A stretch of 64,000 nucleotides of DNA, taken from NCBI RefSeq assembly GCF_003259835.1, contig NZ_QLMI01000004.1, forward strand, positions 1 through 64,000, written 5' to 3'. The translations under genes and the position numbers were made by a program. The notes below the pieces were generated by a model. The model was not told where the DNA came from. It saw only the letters and a list, made by a program, of their open reading frames with translations, and did no database searches. Position 1 is the stretch's first letter. Each line of letters opens with the position of its first letter. The DNA is from Flavobacterium aquaticum (GTDB lineage Bacteria > Bacteroidota > Bacteroidia > Flavobacteriales > Flavobacteriaceae). Shown here in pieces: positions 28,531 to 38,542 of the stretch.

Positions 28531-29406
28531 ATGCAAAATTTTCCGCTAGTTAGTGTTATTTGTTTATCGTATAATCACGAAGCTTACGTAGTGGAAGCCT
28601 TAAATTCTGTAATTAATCAAACCTATTCAAATATTGAATTGTTAATTGCTGATGATTGTAGTTCAGATCATTCGGTTGGAGTAATTCAAGATTGGTTGCA
28701 ACATCATCCAAATGTCTATTTTTCGGCTAACGAAAAGAATTTAGGCAACACAAAAACCTTCAATCAATTAGCAAAAAAAGCAAAAGGCGAATTCATTATC
28801 GATTTAGCAGCTGATGATGTTTTATTACCTAATTGCATTGAAAAACAAGTAACAACTTTCCAAAATTCAAAGTATGAAAACTTAGGAATTGTTTACGGAA
28901 ACTTAATAGAAATTGATGAAAACGGTAATTTCATACGAAATTATTATACCGAAGAAGATCATCCAGAAAGTGGAAATATTTACAAAATGGTGATTGGTAG
29001 AACAACCAAAATTTGCTCCGTTTCTTCTATGGTTAAAAAATCGATTTTTGAAAAATTAGGATATTACGATGAAAATTTGGCTTACGAAGATTTAGATTTG
29101 TGGGTAAGAGCATCAAGAGTTTATGAATTTGAATATATTGACGCTTTTTTAGTTAAAAAAAGAGAACTTTCTACTTCATTAAGTGCTTTTTTTACACAAC
29201 GAAACAATAAAAAAACAAAGCGTTTACATGAATCTTCACTTACTATTTTAAAAAAAGCCTATTGTTTAAACCAAACCAAAGACGAGTATAAAGCTTTGTT
29301 AGGAAGAATTCAGTTTGAGTTTTATAAGTTTCTAAAATCGAGAAACTATTTGTTACTATTTCAATTACTTTTTTTAGGTTTAAAAACGAAATATAAATCC
29401 GTTTAA
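28531..29406 (+). CDS. Family 2 glycosyltransferase
   Basis: A 291-residue GT-A glycosyltransferase: VSVICLSYNHEAYVVEALNSV, QTYSNIELLIADDCSSD, and the metal-binding region DLAADDVLLP. The C-terminal part is Lys/Tyr-rich and probably contacts the membrane. It is the only plus-strand gene between two minus-strand groups, and its stop overlaps the flippase gene end by 4 bp. Confidence 0.88.
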   Translation: MQNFPLVSVICLSYNHEAYVVEALNSVINQTYSNIELLIADDCSSDHSVGVIQDWLQHHPNVYFSANEKNLGNTKTFNQLAKKAKGEFIIDLAADDVLLPNCIEKQVTTFQNSKYENLGIVYGNLIEIDENGNFIRNYYTEEDHPESGNIYKMVIGRTTKICSVSSMVKKSIFEKLGYYDENLAYEDLDLWVRASRVYEFEYIDAFLVKKRELSTSLSAFFTQRNNKKTKRLHESSLTILKKAYCLNQTKDEYKALLGRIQFEFYKFLKSRNYLLLFQLLFLGLKTKYKSV

Positions 29407-30860
29407 TCTGTCTTTTTAAGATTATTTTTAAATTTAAAAATCGAAAATAGTATTGAGATAAAAAACGCACCTAAAACTATTGGGTTTTCATAAGACATTT
29501 CAAACCAAATTAATGAAATTAAAGCTGTCATTCCCAAGAAAATTGAAAATATAATTACTTGTATCGTTTCGCTTGAAAATTGAAATTGATAGTTTTTGTA
29601 AACTGTGAAAAAATTATATCCGAGAGAACCTAAAAACATCGCGCTAAAAGCAATTCCTAATCCAATTAATCCAAAATAATACGTTAATATAACCGAAGTT
29701 AATACATTTATCAAATCGCTTACAAGATTTTGTTTAAAAAACAACTTTCGGTTACCTTTAACTAATGAAATAAATCCTATTGGCCAAGCAATAGTTTTTA
29801 AAATCAACCCAAATAAAGCTATTTTTAAGACCAATAAAACATCTAGAAATTCTGTCGAATATAAAAGAGTAATTATTTGTGGCGCAAACAAATACATTCC
29901 TAAAACTAAGGGAACAACAAGAAAAAGAGCAAATTGTGTTTGTTGATTGATGTATTTTTCAAAAGTAGATTTATCATTTTCGAGATTACATAATTGCGGG
30001 TAAAAATCATTAGACATTACAACAAAAATTAAACTCAAATAACCAATTAAAATAGTTTGACTAACCTGAAAAATTCCTAAAGCTTCTAGAGATAAAAAAT
30101 CCATCAAAAAAAGACGAATTACATAATAGGCAATTTGATTTATTAAAGCGCCCATTGATAAAATTAAACCTAATTTTACCATTGGTAATCCTTCAAAAAA
30201 AACTTGTCTTAATGAAATTGATATTAAACTTACGTCGATATTAATCGTATAAAAATAAATTATTACATAAGAAAAAACTGTTGAAAACAAGATCGATATT
30301 GCAATTCCATCAATTCCAAAAAAAGAATAGCAAAATAGCGCTGAAATCATCTGAATAATAGCACTCCAAACTTGAATCACTACCATTTTTTTTATTTCTC
30401 TTTTACCTTGTAGGATAGCAATTTTAGCCGAAAACAAAGAGAAAAACAAAAAATAAATAAACAATAAGAAAAACCAAATAAAGGAAGCTCCTTCGGGATA
30501 AAAATTTGTAAAGAAAAAATATGAAGTGATTGCAAATACTATTCCTCCAAAAATTCCTGAAAAAATTGACCAATAAAGAATAATCTTAATTTTTCGATTT
30601 TCATCACTCAAATCCGTATCTGATTCATTTGTTGCTAATGCAATTTCACGAACGCTACTTGCTGGAATTCCAAAATTGACAAAACCGTATAAAACACTTA
30701 ATAAATTTTCAACCAAACCAATAATTCCAATACCAATGGTTCCTAAATACAATGCTGCTACTTTATTAACAATAACTTTTGCAACAATTTTTACAAGATG
30801 AGAAACACCAAAAATTCCGGTGCTTTTTAAAATGGAAAAGTGAAAATTTTTATCTTGCAT
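29403..30860 (-). CDS. Wzx-type polysaccharide flippase
   Basis: A 485-residue protein with about 12-14 hydrophobic helices and little soluble sequence, the profile of MOP-superfamily O-antigen/oligosaccharide flippases that turn lipid-linked repeat units across the inner membrane. The N-terminal part (TGIFGVSHLVKIVAKVIVNKVAALYLGTIGIGI) fits this family. It is the last gene of a minus-strand run (FemAB-like, aminotransferase, acyltransferase, flippase) with a 21-bp gap to the acyltransferase. The presence of a flippase implies Wzx/Wzy-type assembly; no polymerase was found in the window. Confidence 0.88.
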   Translation of the reverse strand: MQDKNFHFSILKSTGIFGVSHLVKIVAKVIVNKVAALYLGTIGIGIIGLVENLLSVLYGFVNFGIPASSVREIALATNESDTDLSDENRKIKIILYWSIFSGIFGGIVFAITSYFFFTNFYPEGASFIWFFLLFIYFLFFSLFSAKIAILQGKREIKKMVVIQVWSAIIQMISALFCYSFFGIDGIAISILFSTVFSYVIIYFYTINIDVSLISISLRQVFFEGLPMVKLGLILSMGALINQIAYYVIRLFLMDFLSLEALGIFQVSQTILIGYLSLIFVVMSNDFYPQLCNLENDKSTFEKYINQQTQFALFLVVPLVLGMYLFAPQIITLLYSTEFLDVLLVLKIALFGLILKTIAWPIGFISLVKGNRKLFFKQNLVSDLINVLTSVILTYYFGLIGLGIAFSAMFLGSLGYNFFTVYKNYQFQFSSETIQVIIFSIFLGMTALISLIWFEMSYENPIVLGAFFISILFSIFKFKNNLKKTD

Positions 30861-30881
30861 ACGAATAACTTGGTAAGTTAC

Positions 30882-31454
30882 TTAATTCAACTCTCGAATT
30901 ACTTTTGCTGGATTACCAACTGCTACAGAATTTGAAGGAATTGATTTTGTTACCAAACTACCATTTCCTACAACAGCATTATCACCAATTGAAACGCCTT
31001 TTAAAATAGTTACATTATCGCCAATAAAAACATTATTTCCTATTCGAATGGGTGCCGCATTTGGAATTCCAGATTTACGTTTATCATTGGCTAAATCATG
31101 TCCGTCATTATCTAAAAAAGAACAATTAACACCAACTAAAACATCATTTCCAAATTCAATTTTAACATTTGCTTCAATTCTACAATTATTATTAAAATAG
31201 TTATTCTTCCCAAAGATAATTTCAGAATCTGTATTCCTTGCTTCAATGTAACAATAGGAAGAATAAAACATTGGCGATTCTTTATATCCAAATTTACAGT
31301 TTGAATCAAAAAACAATTTTCCTTTACCATTTAAAAGTAACGGTTGATTTGCTATTGGCTTTCCTGTAACATTTTGACATTCTGACAAAAAGCTATATTT
31401 CAAAACCCTTAATTTAACAAAAAGAATATTTTTTATGCTACTTTTCAAACTCAT
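30882..31454 (-). CDS. Hexapeptide-repeat acyltransferase
   Basis: A 190-residue left-handed beta-helix acyltransferase. The hexapeptide repeats run from about residue 70 (SEIIFGKNNYFNNNCRIEANVKIEFGNDVLVG), with a loop (LDNDGHDLANDKRKSG) holding the catalytic His, then IRIGNNVFIGDNVTILKGVSIGDNAVVGNGSLV and the ending SVAVGNPAKVIREL. It probably O- or N-acetylates a sugar of the repeat unit; it could serve as the FdtC-like acetylase of the amino sugar, but its N-terminus is closer to the WcaF/WcaB type. The start codon directly follows the aminotransferase stop. Confidence 0.85.
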   Translation of the reverse strand: MSLKSSIKNILFVKLRVLKYSFLSECQNVTGKPIANQPLLLNGKGKLFFDSNCKFGYKESPMFYSSYCYIEARNTDSEIIFGKNNYFNNNCRIEANVKIEFGNDVLVGVNCSFLDNDGHDLANDKRKSGIPNAAPIRIGNNVFIGDNVTILKGVSIGDNAVVGNGSLVTKSIPSNSVAVGNPAKVIRELN

Positions 31455-32555
31455 TTAAAACTTATTTAAAATGGTTATAATATGCTGGATTTCGGAAGCT
31501 TTTAAACCCGAATTCAACGGAATACTCAAAACCTCATCATGAATTTTCTCAGTAATTGGAAACGACAATTGATTCCAATTCGTTAAGGCTTTTTGTTTGT
31601 GAGGTGGAATTGGATAATGAATCATGGTATCAATTCCGTTTTCTTTCAAATAATTTTGTAATGCTAATCGGTTGGAAGTTCTAATGACAAATAAATGAAA
31701 CACGTGGTTTTGAGAAAAATCCCATGTTGGCATGATGATTTTATCATTTTTAATTTCCGAAAGATAGCGTTTTGCCATACTTCTTCTGAACTCGTTTTCC
31801 GAATCTAATTGTTTTAATTTAATACTTAAAAAAGCCGCTTGTAATTCATCTAATCTCGAGTTTACACCAATAATTTCATTTTCATATTTTACTTTCGAAC
31901 CATAATTTCGCATCGAAAACAAAACACTTGCTAACTCATCATCATTCGTTGTAATAGCACCTGCATCGCCTAAAGCTCCAAGATTTTTTCCTGGATAAAA
32001 ACTAAACGCTGCAGCGTGACTTAAATTTCCTGCTGTTTCATTTTCTGAAAACTGACTTCCATGCGCTTGCGCGGCATCTTCAATAACTAATAAATTATGC
32101 TTTTGTGCGATTTCATTTATCGCTTTCATTTCACACAATTGACCATAAAGATGAACAGGTAAAATAGCTTTGGTTTTAGGAGTGATTTTAGCTTCAATAG
32201 CTTCTGGATTAATATTGAAAGTTTCTAACCTTGGCTCTACTAAAACCGGGACTAAATCGGCTTGTAAAACTGCTAAAATACTAGCGATATAGGTATTTGC
32301 TGGAACGATTACTTCATCTCCTTTTTGTAATTTTCCTAAATGAATGTAAGCTTTAAAAACCAACACTAAAGCATCTAAACCATTACCAACACCTATACAA
32401 TGCTTTGTGCCGCAATAAGTAGCAAAATCAGTTTCAAATTGCTTGACTTCGTTACCTAAAATATACCAACCACCTTCTAGGAGTTGCTTCATTTTTTTCT
32501 GAAAAGCAACTTCAAAAGGTTGATTTAGTTTTCTTAAATTTAGGAAATGGATCAT
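31455..32555 (-). CDS. fdtB: DegT/DnrJ/EryC1-family sugar aminotransferase (FdtB/QdtB-like)
   Basis: A 366-residue PLP aminotransferase for dTDP-3-keto sugars. It shows the fold-type I landmarks [42 protein letters not shown] (PLP-binding Asp) and the Schiff-base Lys in [17 protein letters not shown], then [12 protein letters not shown]. It is the natural partner of the cupin ketoisomerase at 27022: together they make a 3-amino-3,6-dideoxyhexose. The start is placed at ATG 32555, giving an ATGA overlap with the upstream gene; the open frame extends four codons further. Confidence 0.85.
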   Translation of the reverse strand: MIHFLNLRKLNQPFEVAFQKKMKQLLEGGWYILGNEVKQFETDFATYCGTKHCIGVGNGLDALVLVFKAYIHLGKLQKGDEVIVPANTYIASILAVLQADLVPVLVEPRLETFNINPEAIEAKITPKTKAILPVHLYGQLCEMKAINEIAQKHNLLVIEDAAQAHGSQFSENETAGNLSHAAAFSFYPGKNLGALGDAGAITTNDDELASVLFSMRNYGSKVKYENEIIGVNSRLDELQAAFLSIKLKQLDSENEFRRSMAKRYLSEIKNDKIIMPTWDFSQNHVFHLFVIRTSNRLALQNYLKENGIDTMIHYPIPPHKQKALTNWNQLSFPITEKIHDEVLSIPLNSGLKASEIQHIITILNKF

Positions 32556-33574
32556 AACTTTATACAATAAAAATCATTAGTAAACACATCACATCCTAAC
32601 TCGATTTTTTGATTTAAAAGCCCTTCATTATTGCTAACTGTTCCCATATCAAAATACAAATACCCTTCATTTTTGAACTTTTGAATAAGACTAATAAATA
32701 AAAAATCTAATGCTCTTAATTTTTCTCCGGCTTTTGTTGTTGCGCCATATTGAGATTTTATAACCTTGTTAAATTTAAAAATAGTAATTCCAGCAACAAT
32801 TCCATCTTCGTGATAAGCTGAGTATTGAACAATATTAGAATTGAATTTTTCTTTCAATTGTTGGATTTCATTCAAACTATGAACCGGATTTGCATCGTAC
32901 TTTTCAGATAATCTTGGAATTAAAACATCATTCCAAAACAATGATAAATCATCTTCTTCTATCATTTCTAATTTTGCCTCCGCTTTTTTGAAATGTTTGA
33001 ATTTACTTTTTGAAAGTTTCCACTCATTTCTTAAATCAATTATCAAATTCATTTCCCGATTTAAAAGCTCTGCTCCAACTTCATGTAAGTAACAATCGAA
33101 TTCTTGTGTATTCGATTTGTTATAAATTGTTGGAATAATTTTAATTTTTACTTCTGTAAATGATTCTTTTATTAAAAACAAAAGCAGACTATTTACCATT
33201 TTTGGCGTAAAAATAGGATTGTGATTTGTTTCAAAAACAAGCCCTCCATAAGTCAACCCTTGGTGTGAATACAAAACTGTTCCTACTCTATTAGCTGGAA
33301 AAATAGCGCGTAATTTTTGGGTTTCATCAAATAGTAACAAAGAATAATCTTCAAATCGATCTTGATGATATTCCATAAAATCACGATGAAACAAAAAAGT
33401 AGCGTTTTTGGCTTTGGCTACAAATTCATTCCACTCATCATAATTTTCAGTTGTATATTTTTGTACGTGATACTTTTTCAAAAATTGACTTTTAAAGCGG
33501 AAAATTACTAAATTTTTACGGCATCTGATTTCTTTATTCTGTTTTTTAAAAAAAATATAGTAAATTGGAACCAA
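32552..33574 (-). CDS. FemAB/GNAT-like acyltransferase of the polysaccharide locus
   Basis: A GNAT-superfamily protein of the FemAB-like (lipid II-type) class found in glycan loci. Visible features are [30 protein letters not shown] at the start, [14 protein letters not shown] text in the first domain, and [27 protein letters not shown] plus [19 protein letters not shown] in the second. The substrate is unknown; amino-sugar acylation is plausible. The start is uncertain: the full frame gives 340 residues, but the first 31 are basic and look unlike the family. A TTG at 33481 would give [14 protein letters not shown] and may be the real start. Confidence 0.65.
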   Translation of the reverse strand: MVPIYYIFFKKQNKEIRCRKNLVIFRFKSQFLKKYHVQKYTTENYDEWNEFVAKAKNATFLFHRDFMEYHQDRFEDYSLLLFDETQKLRAIFPANRVGTVLYSHQGLTYGGLVFETNHNPIFTPKMVNSLLLFLIKESFTEVKIKIIPTIYNKSNTQEFDCYLHEVGAELLNREMNLIIDLRNEWKLSKSKFKHFKKAEAKLEMIEEDDLSLFWNDVLIPRLSEKYDANPVHSLNEIQQLKEKFNSNIVQYSAYHEDGIVAGITIFKFNKVIKSQYGATTKAGEKLRALDFLFISLIQKFKNEGYLYFDMGTVSNNEGLLNQKIELGCDVFTNDFYCIKL

Positions 33575-33591
33575 ATTTTCACAAAATCAAC

Positions 33592-35418
33592 ATGTTGAAA
33601 AAAATACTTAGCCTCATTTTTTTTCTAGAAATTTTAATCCCAACTTTTACCAAAGCTCAGGATATTTCATTGTTTACACAAATTAATGGTAGATACGATT
33701 TTACTTTTATTGGTAATACACTAAATCCAGACGAAAATAGTTTTCAATATCCAACTTTTTTATATACCCAATCTTCAGCAACATTAAATCTTGGACCAAA
33801 CGACCGAATTGAAAGAGCATATTTGTATTGGGCAGGAAGTGGCGCAGGTGATACAGATGTAAAATTAAACGGGGTTGATATGACTCCCGACATATTAAGT
33901 ACTGTAGTAGGAACTTCTAGTAATCTTATTTACTTTAGTGCATTTAAAGATATAACTAGTTTTGTACAAACAACTGGCAATGGTATTTACACGCTTTCTG
34001 AATTTGACTTAAATAGTTTGGTTACTTCTTATTACAACAATGCCACACAATTTGCTGGCTGGGCAATTTTAGTCGTATATGAAAATCCAGCGTTAACTTT
34101 AAATCAAATCAATATCTATCAAGGATTAGAAGCCTTATCTCCAAACCCTGCAGCAACTCCTCCTTTTATTGACACAATGACAATTCAACTTAACAATTTA
34201 TACTTAATTAGTAATACTGGAGCAAAGATTGGATTTATAGCTTGGGAAGGTGACAGAATGATACCAGTAAATGAAAGACTTAGTTTTTCTGCAAATGGAA
34301 CAACCAATGTTTTGAGCAATTCATTAAACCCAAGCAACAACGCATTTAATGGCACAAATACTGAAACAAACGCCACAAATCTTTACAATATGGATTTAGA
34401 TGTTTATTCTATTGAAAATTATATTGTTCCTGGCACAACATCAGCAACGGTCTCACTTCAATCAGGACAAGATTATGTAATGCTAAATACTGTTGTTACG
34501 AAACTAAACAGTCAATTACCAGATGCTACAATTGTATTAGAAAACCCAAGTTCTACATGTAATTCTAGAGAAGTTACTCTAAATTTCACTATTTCTAATT
34601 TGAATAGTACAGAAGTTTTACAAGCCAATACTCCCATTACTTTTTATGCAGGAACCCAAGCCATTGCTACAACTTACACTCAAAATATAATTCCAATTGG
34701 TGGAAGTGAAAATGGAACTATCACTCTAACTATTCCTTCAACAATACCATTAACTTTCACTCTAATTGCAAATGTTGATGATACTGGAAATGGCACAGGA
34801 ATTAGACCCGAATTAATTGAAACCAATAATTCGTTCCAAATTGAAATTGAATTGATAGTTTCTCCGGCTTTCAATGATTTAAATTCATTAATTTCTTGTA
34901 ATTTAGGATTAACTCGAGGTATTTTTGATTTCTCAAGTTACTCGGAATTAGTAAAAACAAATTCAAGTCATATCGTTTCTTTTCATGAAAGTTATAATGA
35001 TGCTATTCAAAACATAAATGCTATTACAAACACTTCAAACTACGAGGCAATTACAACTCCAAAAGAAATTTTCGTTCGTATAGATAACGGGTGTTTTGCT
35101 GTGACTTCGTTTTTATTATTAACCGAAAATTGTCCTCCAACGATTTATAATGCGGTTTCTCCTAATAATGATTTTTCTAACGATACCTTTTTTATTGATG
35201 GACTTCGCGATATTTTCGTAAATTTTGAATTGTTAATTTACAACCGTTGGGGCAAACATTTATGGACAGGAAACAATAACAAACCTGATTGGGATGGTTA
35301 TGTTGAAGATGGCGTTGGAAGTACTCTTGCTCCTGCTGGGACTTACTATTACATTCTTTATTTAAATGATCCAAATTATTCAAAACCACTAACAGGTTAC
35401 CTTTATATAAACCGATAA
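33592..35418 (+). CDS. Secreted CARDB-domain protein with type IX (type B) sorting domain
   Basis: From ATG 33592 a 608-residue exported protein: signal peptide MLKKILSLIFFLEILIPTFTKAQ, an N-terminal beta-rich region with LNLGPNDRIERAYLYWAGSG, a CARDB-like domain (about residues 310-420, TISNLNSTEVLQANTPITFYAGTQ through RPELIETNN), and a C-terminal gliding-motility-associated domain (about 515-608): VSPNNDFSNDTFFIDGL, YNRWGKHLWTGNN, DWDGY, PAGTYYYILYL and a final GYLYINR. That C-terminal signature is the type B sorting signal of the type IX secretion system. It is divergent from the polysaccharide genes; the 9 codons upstream of the chosen ATG overlap the neighbouring minus-strand frame. Confidence 0.9.
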   Translation: MLKKILSLIFFLEILIPTFTKAQDISLFTQINGRYDFTFIGNTLNPDENSFQYPTFLYTQSSATLNLGPNDRIERAYLYWAGSGAGDTDVKLNGVDMTPDILSTVVGTSSNLIYFSAFKDITSFVQTTGNGIYTLSEFDLNSLVTSYYNNATQFAGWAILVVYENPALTLNQINIYQGLEALSPNPAATPPFIDTMTIQLNNLYLISNTGAKIGFIAWEGDRMIPVNERLSFSANGTTNVLSNSLNPSNNAFNGTNTETNATNLYNMDLDVYSIENYIVPGTTSATVSLQSGQDYVMLNTVVTKLNSQLPDATIVLENPSSTCNSREVTLNFTISNLNSTEVLQANTPITFYAGTQAIATTYTQNIIPIGGSENGTITLTIPSTIPLTFTLIANVDDTGNGTGIRPELIETNNSFQIEIELIVSPAFNDLNSLISCNLGLTRGIFDFSSYSELVKTNSSHIVSFHESYNDAIQNINAITNTSNYEAITTPKEIFVRIDNGCFAVTSFLLLTENCPPTIYNAVSPNNDFSNDTFFIDGLRDIFVNFELLIYNRWGKHLWTGNNNKPDWDGYVEDGVGSTLAPAGTYYYILYLNDPNYSKPLTGYLYINR

Positions 35419-35486
35419 TTTTAAGTCAACAAAAGTTAAATTTTCTTAAATCGATTTCCTACAATATTAAAATCGAAGATAATTTT

Positions 35487-35494
35487 TATCTTTA
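35487..35494 (+). promoter_or_regulatory. -7 box TATCTTTA for the amidohydrolase pair
   Basis: It is one base from TAnnTTTG and lies 22 bp before the ATG at 35517. Confidence 0.4.
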
Positions 35495-35516
35495 GCCATT
35501 ACTAAACCAAAAAAAC

Positions 35517-38500
35517 ATGAGATACTTATCGTTATTGTTAGTATTCTTGCTTGCATTTACTAGTCAGGCACAAGAATACTTTCCAAAAAATGATGGCGTA
35601 AAACAGAGCTTCAAAAACTATGTTGCTATTACAAACGCCACTATTTATGTATCAGCAACGCAAAAAATTGAAAAAGCCACGCTGTTAATCAAAGAAAACA
35701 AAATTGTAGAAGTAGGAACAAACATTTCTATTCCAAAAGGCGCTACACTTGTAGACGCAACAGGAAAAACAATCTATCCATCATTCGTAGAATTGTACAG
35801 TGAATTCGGAATTAACAAGCCTACTCCAAGACCAAGTGGTAACTTCACACCACAATACGATACCAATCGTGAAGGCTATTATTGGAACGACCACATCAAA
35901 CCAGAATACAATGCTTATGAAAACCTAAGTTACGATTCAAAAGCAGCAGGAAATCTAAGAGAAGCTGGTTTTGGAACTGTTTTGAGTCACCACAATGATG
36001 GCGTAATTGCAGGAACAGGATTACTTTGGACATTAAACGACTTCGGCACAAACGCTGATAGAATGATTAAAGATAAAGTATCTCAACATTTTACATTCAG
36101 TAGAAGTAAATTTACCAAACAAAGCTATCCTTCTTCTATGATGGGAAGTATGGCTTTAATTCGCCAGGTATTTCACGATGCAAAATGGTATGCACAAGGA
36201 AATGCAACTAATAAAGATTTATCTTTAGAAGCTTTCAATGCGAACAAATCTTTACTTCAAATCTTTAATGCAGGAGATAAACTAAATGCATTAAGAGCAG
36301 ATAAATTAGGTGATGAATTCGGTGTAAAGTACCTAATCAAAGGAAGCGGGAATGAATTTGAACGTATCGACGAAATCAAGAAATCAGGTGCTACTTTTAT
36401 TATTCCTTTGAATTTTCCAGATGCTTATGATGTTTCTGACCCATATTTAGCGCAACAAGTAAGTTTGAGCGATATGAAATTTTGGAATCAAGCACCTTTC
36501 AACTTGAAAATTTTAGCTGAGAACAATGTTTCATTCGTACTTTCAACAGCGGATTTAAAAGAAACAAAATCGTTCTTATTAAATTTAAGAAAGGCTGTTT
36601 TATATGGTTTACCAAAAGACAAAGCATTATTAGCATTAACAGAAACTCCTGCTAAATTGGTCAATCAATTTGACAAAGTAGGTTCTATTTCTAAAGGAAA
36701 ATTAGCGAATTTCATTATCGTTTCAGGAGATATTTTTGAAGACAAAAGCAACATCTTAGAAAACTGGGTACAAGGAAATCGAAACATCATCGATAAAATC
36801 AATCCAACTGATATTAGAGGTACTTACGATTTAGTTTTTGACAACCATAAATTCGAATTAAAAATCGAAGGCGAAACTTCAAAATTTGAAGCAAAAGCAG
36901 TTAAAGACAGTATCAACTTTGGAACAAAAATTCAATTCAATGATCCTTGGGTGAATTTAGTAATCAAAAACCAAGACACTACAAAAGCGAATTTCGTTAG
37001 ACTTTCTGGAACTTTCGTAAAAGACATGATGCAAGGAAAAGCCGTTTTAGAAAATGGAAACGAAACCTCTTGGACGGCAACTAAAAGAGCAACTGAAGTT
37101 AAAGAAGATAAAAAGAAAGACGATAAAAAAGACGAACCAAAAGTACCGTCTATGTATGTTGTAACGTATCCAAATATTTCTTTTGGAAACGATGAAAAAC
37201 CAAAACAAGAAACCATTTTATTCAAAAATGTAACGGTTTGGACGGGTGAAAAAGAAGGAAATCTTAAAGAAACAGACGTTTTAATTCAAAACGGAAAAAT
37301 TGCGAAAATAGGCAAAAACTTACCTTCAACTGGAGCAAAAGTTGTTGACGGAACTGGCAAACATTTAACTGCTGGAATCATTGACGAACACTCGCACATT
37401 GCTATTTCAAATGGAGTCAACGAAGGTGGTCAAAATTCATCAGCAGAAGTTACAATTGAAGATGTAGTGAATTCTGAAGATATCAACATTTACAGAAATT
37501 TAGCAGGTGGTGTTACTTCGGCTAACTTATTACATGGTTCGGCAAATCCTATTGGTGGTCGTGCAGCTTTCATCAAATTAAAATGGGGTTATTCTCCAGA
37601 TGAAATGTTAGTAAAAGATGCTCCAAAATACATCAAATTTGCTTTAGGAGAAAACGTAAAACAATCGAATTGGGGTGATTTTGAAAGAAGCCGTTTCCCA
37701 CAATCGCGTATGGGTGTGGAACAAGTTTATGAAGATTATTTCACCAGAGCAATCGAATACAAAAATGAGTGGGATACTTACAAATCAGGTAAAAATAAAA
37801 AAATGCCAAGATTTGATGTAGAAATGGAAGTTTTAGGCGAAATTTTAGCTAAGAAACGTTTCATCACTTGTCACTCATACGTGCAATCAGAAATCAACAT
37901 GTTAATGAAATTAGCAGAGCGCTACGGATTCAAAATTCAAACGTTCACACACATTTTAGAAGGCTACAAATTAGCTGATAAGATGTCGGCTCACGGTGTT
38001 GCTGGTTCAACATTTGCGGATTGGTGGGCCTATAAATATGAAGTTAATGATGCAATTCCATACAACGCAGCTATTATGCAAAATGAAGGTGTAAAAGTTT
38101 CTATCAATTCTGATGATGCTGAAATGTCAAGACGTTTGAACCAAGAAGCAGCTAAAACGGTTAAATACGGAAATGTAACGGAAGAAGAAGCTTGGAATTT
38201 CGTAACCTTAAATCCAGCGAAAATTCTTCAAGTAGATAATAAAGTAGGAAGTATCAAAGTAGGAAAAGATGCTGATGTTGTGCTTTGGTCTGATAGTCCA
38301 TTATCAATCTACACAAGAGCTGAAAAAACGTTAGTAGACGGAATTATTTTCTATGATTTAGAAAAAGAGAAAGAAGTGATGAGCGAAATTCAAAAAGAAA
38401 GAGCTGAATTAATTAACTTCATGTTAGACGCAAAAAACAAAGGAATGAAAACGCAATTACCTAAGAAAAAAGAAAATGGTCATTACCACTGTGATACTTT

Positions 38501-38540
38501 AGGAGAATATTGTAAAGAGTCTCACTACAAATACAACTAA
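35517..38540 (+). CDS. Exported double-domain amidohydrolase
   Basis: A 1007-residue protein with signal peptide ending FTSQA. It contains two amidohydrolase-like units joined by a charged linker (EVKEDKKKDDKKDEPKVP, about 535-552). The C-terminal unit (about 560-980) is complete: GIIDEHSHIAIS with the metal HxH, RFITCHSY, TFTHILEG and SINSDDAEMSRR. The N-terminal unit has the same composite-domain ends (TLIKEN, GKTIYPSFVELYSEFG and KALLALTETPAKLVNQFDKVGSISKGKLANFIIV), but the HxH is replaced by LYSEF. It is probably an imidazolonepropionase- or dipeptidase-like metallohydrolase of the cell envelope; the substrate is unknown. It is 2 bp upstream of a paralogue that also lacks the HxH. Confidence 0.85.
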   Translation: MRYLSLLLVFLLAFTSQAQEYFPKNDGVKQSFKNYVAITNATIYVSATQKIEKATLLIKENKIVEVGTNISIPKGATLVDATGKTIYPSFVELYSEFGINKPTPRPSGNFTPQYDTNREGYYWNDHIKPEYNAYENLSYDSKAAGNLREAGFGTVLSHHNDGVIAGTGLLWTLNDFGTNADRMIKDKVSQHFTFSRSKFTKQSYPSSMMGSMALIRQVFHDAKWYAQGNATNKDLSLEAFNANKSLLQIFNAGDKLNALRADKLGDEFGVKYLIKGSGNEFERIDEIKKSGATFIIPLNFPDAYDVSDPYLAQQVSLSDMKFWNQAPFNLKILAENNVSFVLSTADLKETKSFLLNLRKAVLYGLPKDKALLALTETPAKLVNQFDKVGSISKGKLANFIIVSGDIFEDKSNILENWVQGNRNIIDKINPTDIRGTYDLVFDNHKFELKIEGETSKFEAKAVKDSINFGTKIQFNDPWVNLVIKNQDTTKANFVRLSGTFVKDMMQGKAVLENGNETSWTATKRATEVKEDKKKDDKKDEPKVPSMYVVTYPNISFGNDEKPKQETILFKNVTVWTGEKEGNLKETDVLIQNGKIAKIGKNLPSTGAKVVDGTGKHLTAGIIDEHSHIAISNGVNEGGQNSSAEVTIEDVVNSEDINIYRNLAGGVTSANLLHGSANPIGGRAAFIKLKWGYSPDEMLVKDAPKYIKFALGENVKQSNWGDFERSRFPQSRMGVEQVYEDYFTRAIEYKNEWDTYKSGKNKKMPRFDVEMEVLGEILAKKRFITCHSYVQSEINMLMKLAERYGFKIQTFTHILEGYKLADKMSAHGVAGSTFADWWAYKYEVNDAIPYNAAIMQNEGVKVSINSDDAEMSRRLNQEAAKTVKYGNVTEEEAWNFVTLNPAKILQVDNKVGSIKVGKDADVVLWSDSPLSIYTRAEKTLVDGIIFYDLEKEKEVMSEIQKERAELINFMLDAKNKGMKTQLPKKKENGHYHCDTLGEYCKESHYKYN

Positions 38541-38542
38541 TC

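Noticed and set aside
25001..33574. Genomic island with integrase or attachment site
   Set aside because: The locus is accessory in content, but I found no integrase, tRNA, direct repeats or transposase at its ends.
33565..33591. Start of the CARDB protein at ATG 33565
   Set aside because: The signal peptide begins at MLKKILSLIF (33592); the earlier codons overlap the divergent gene.
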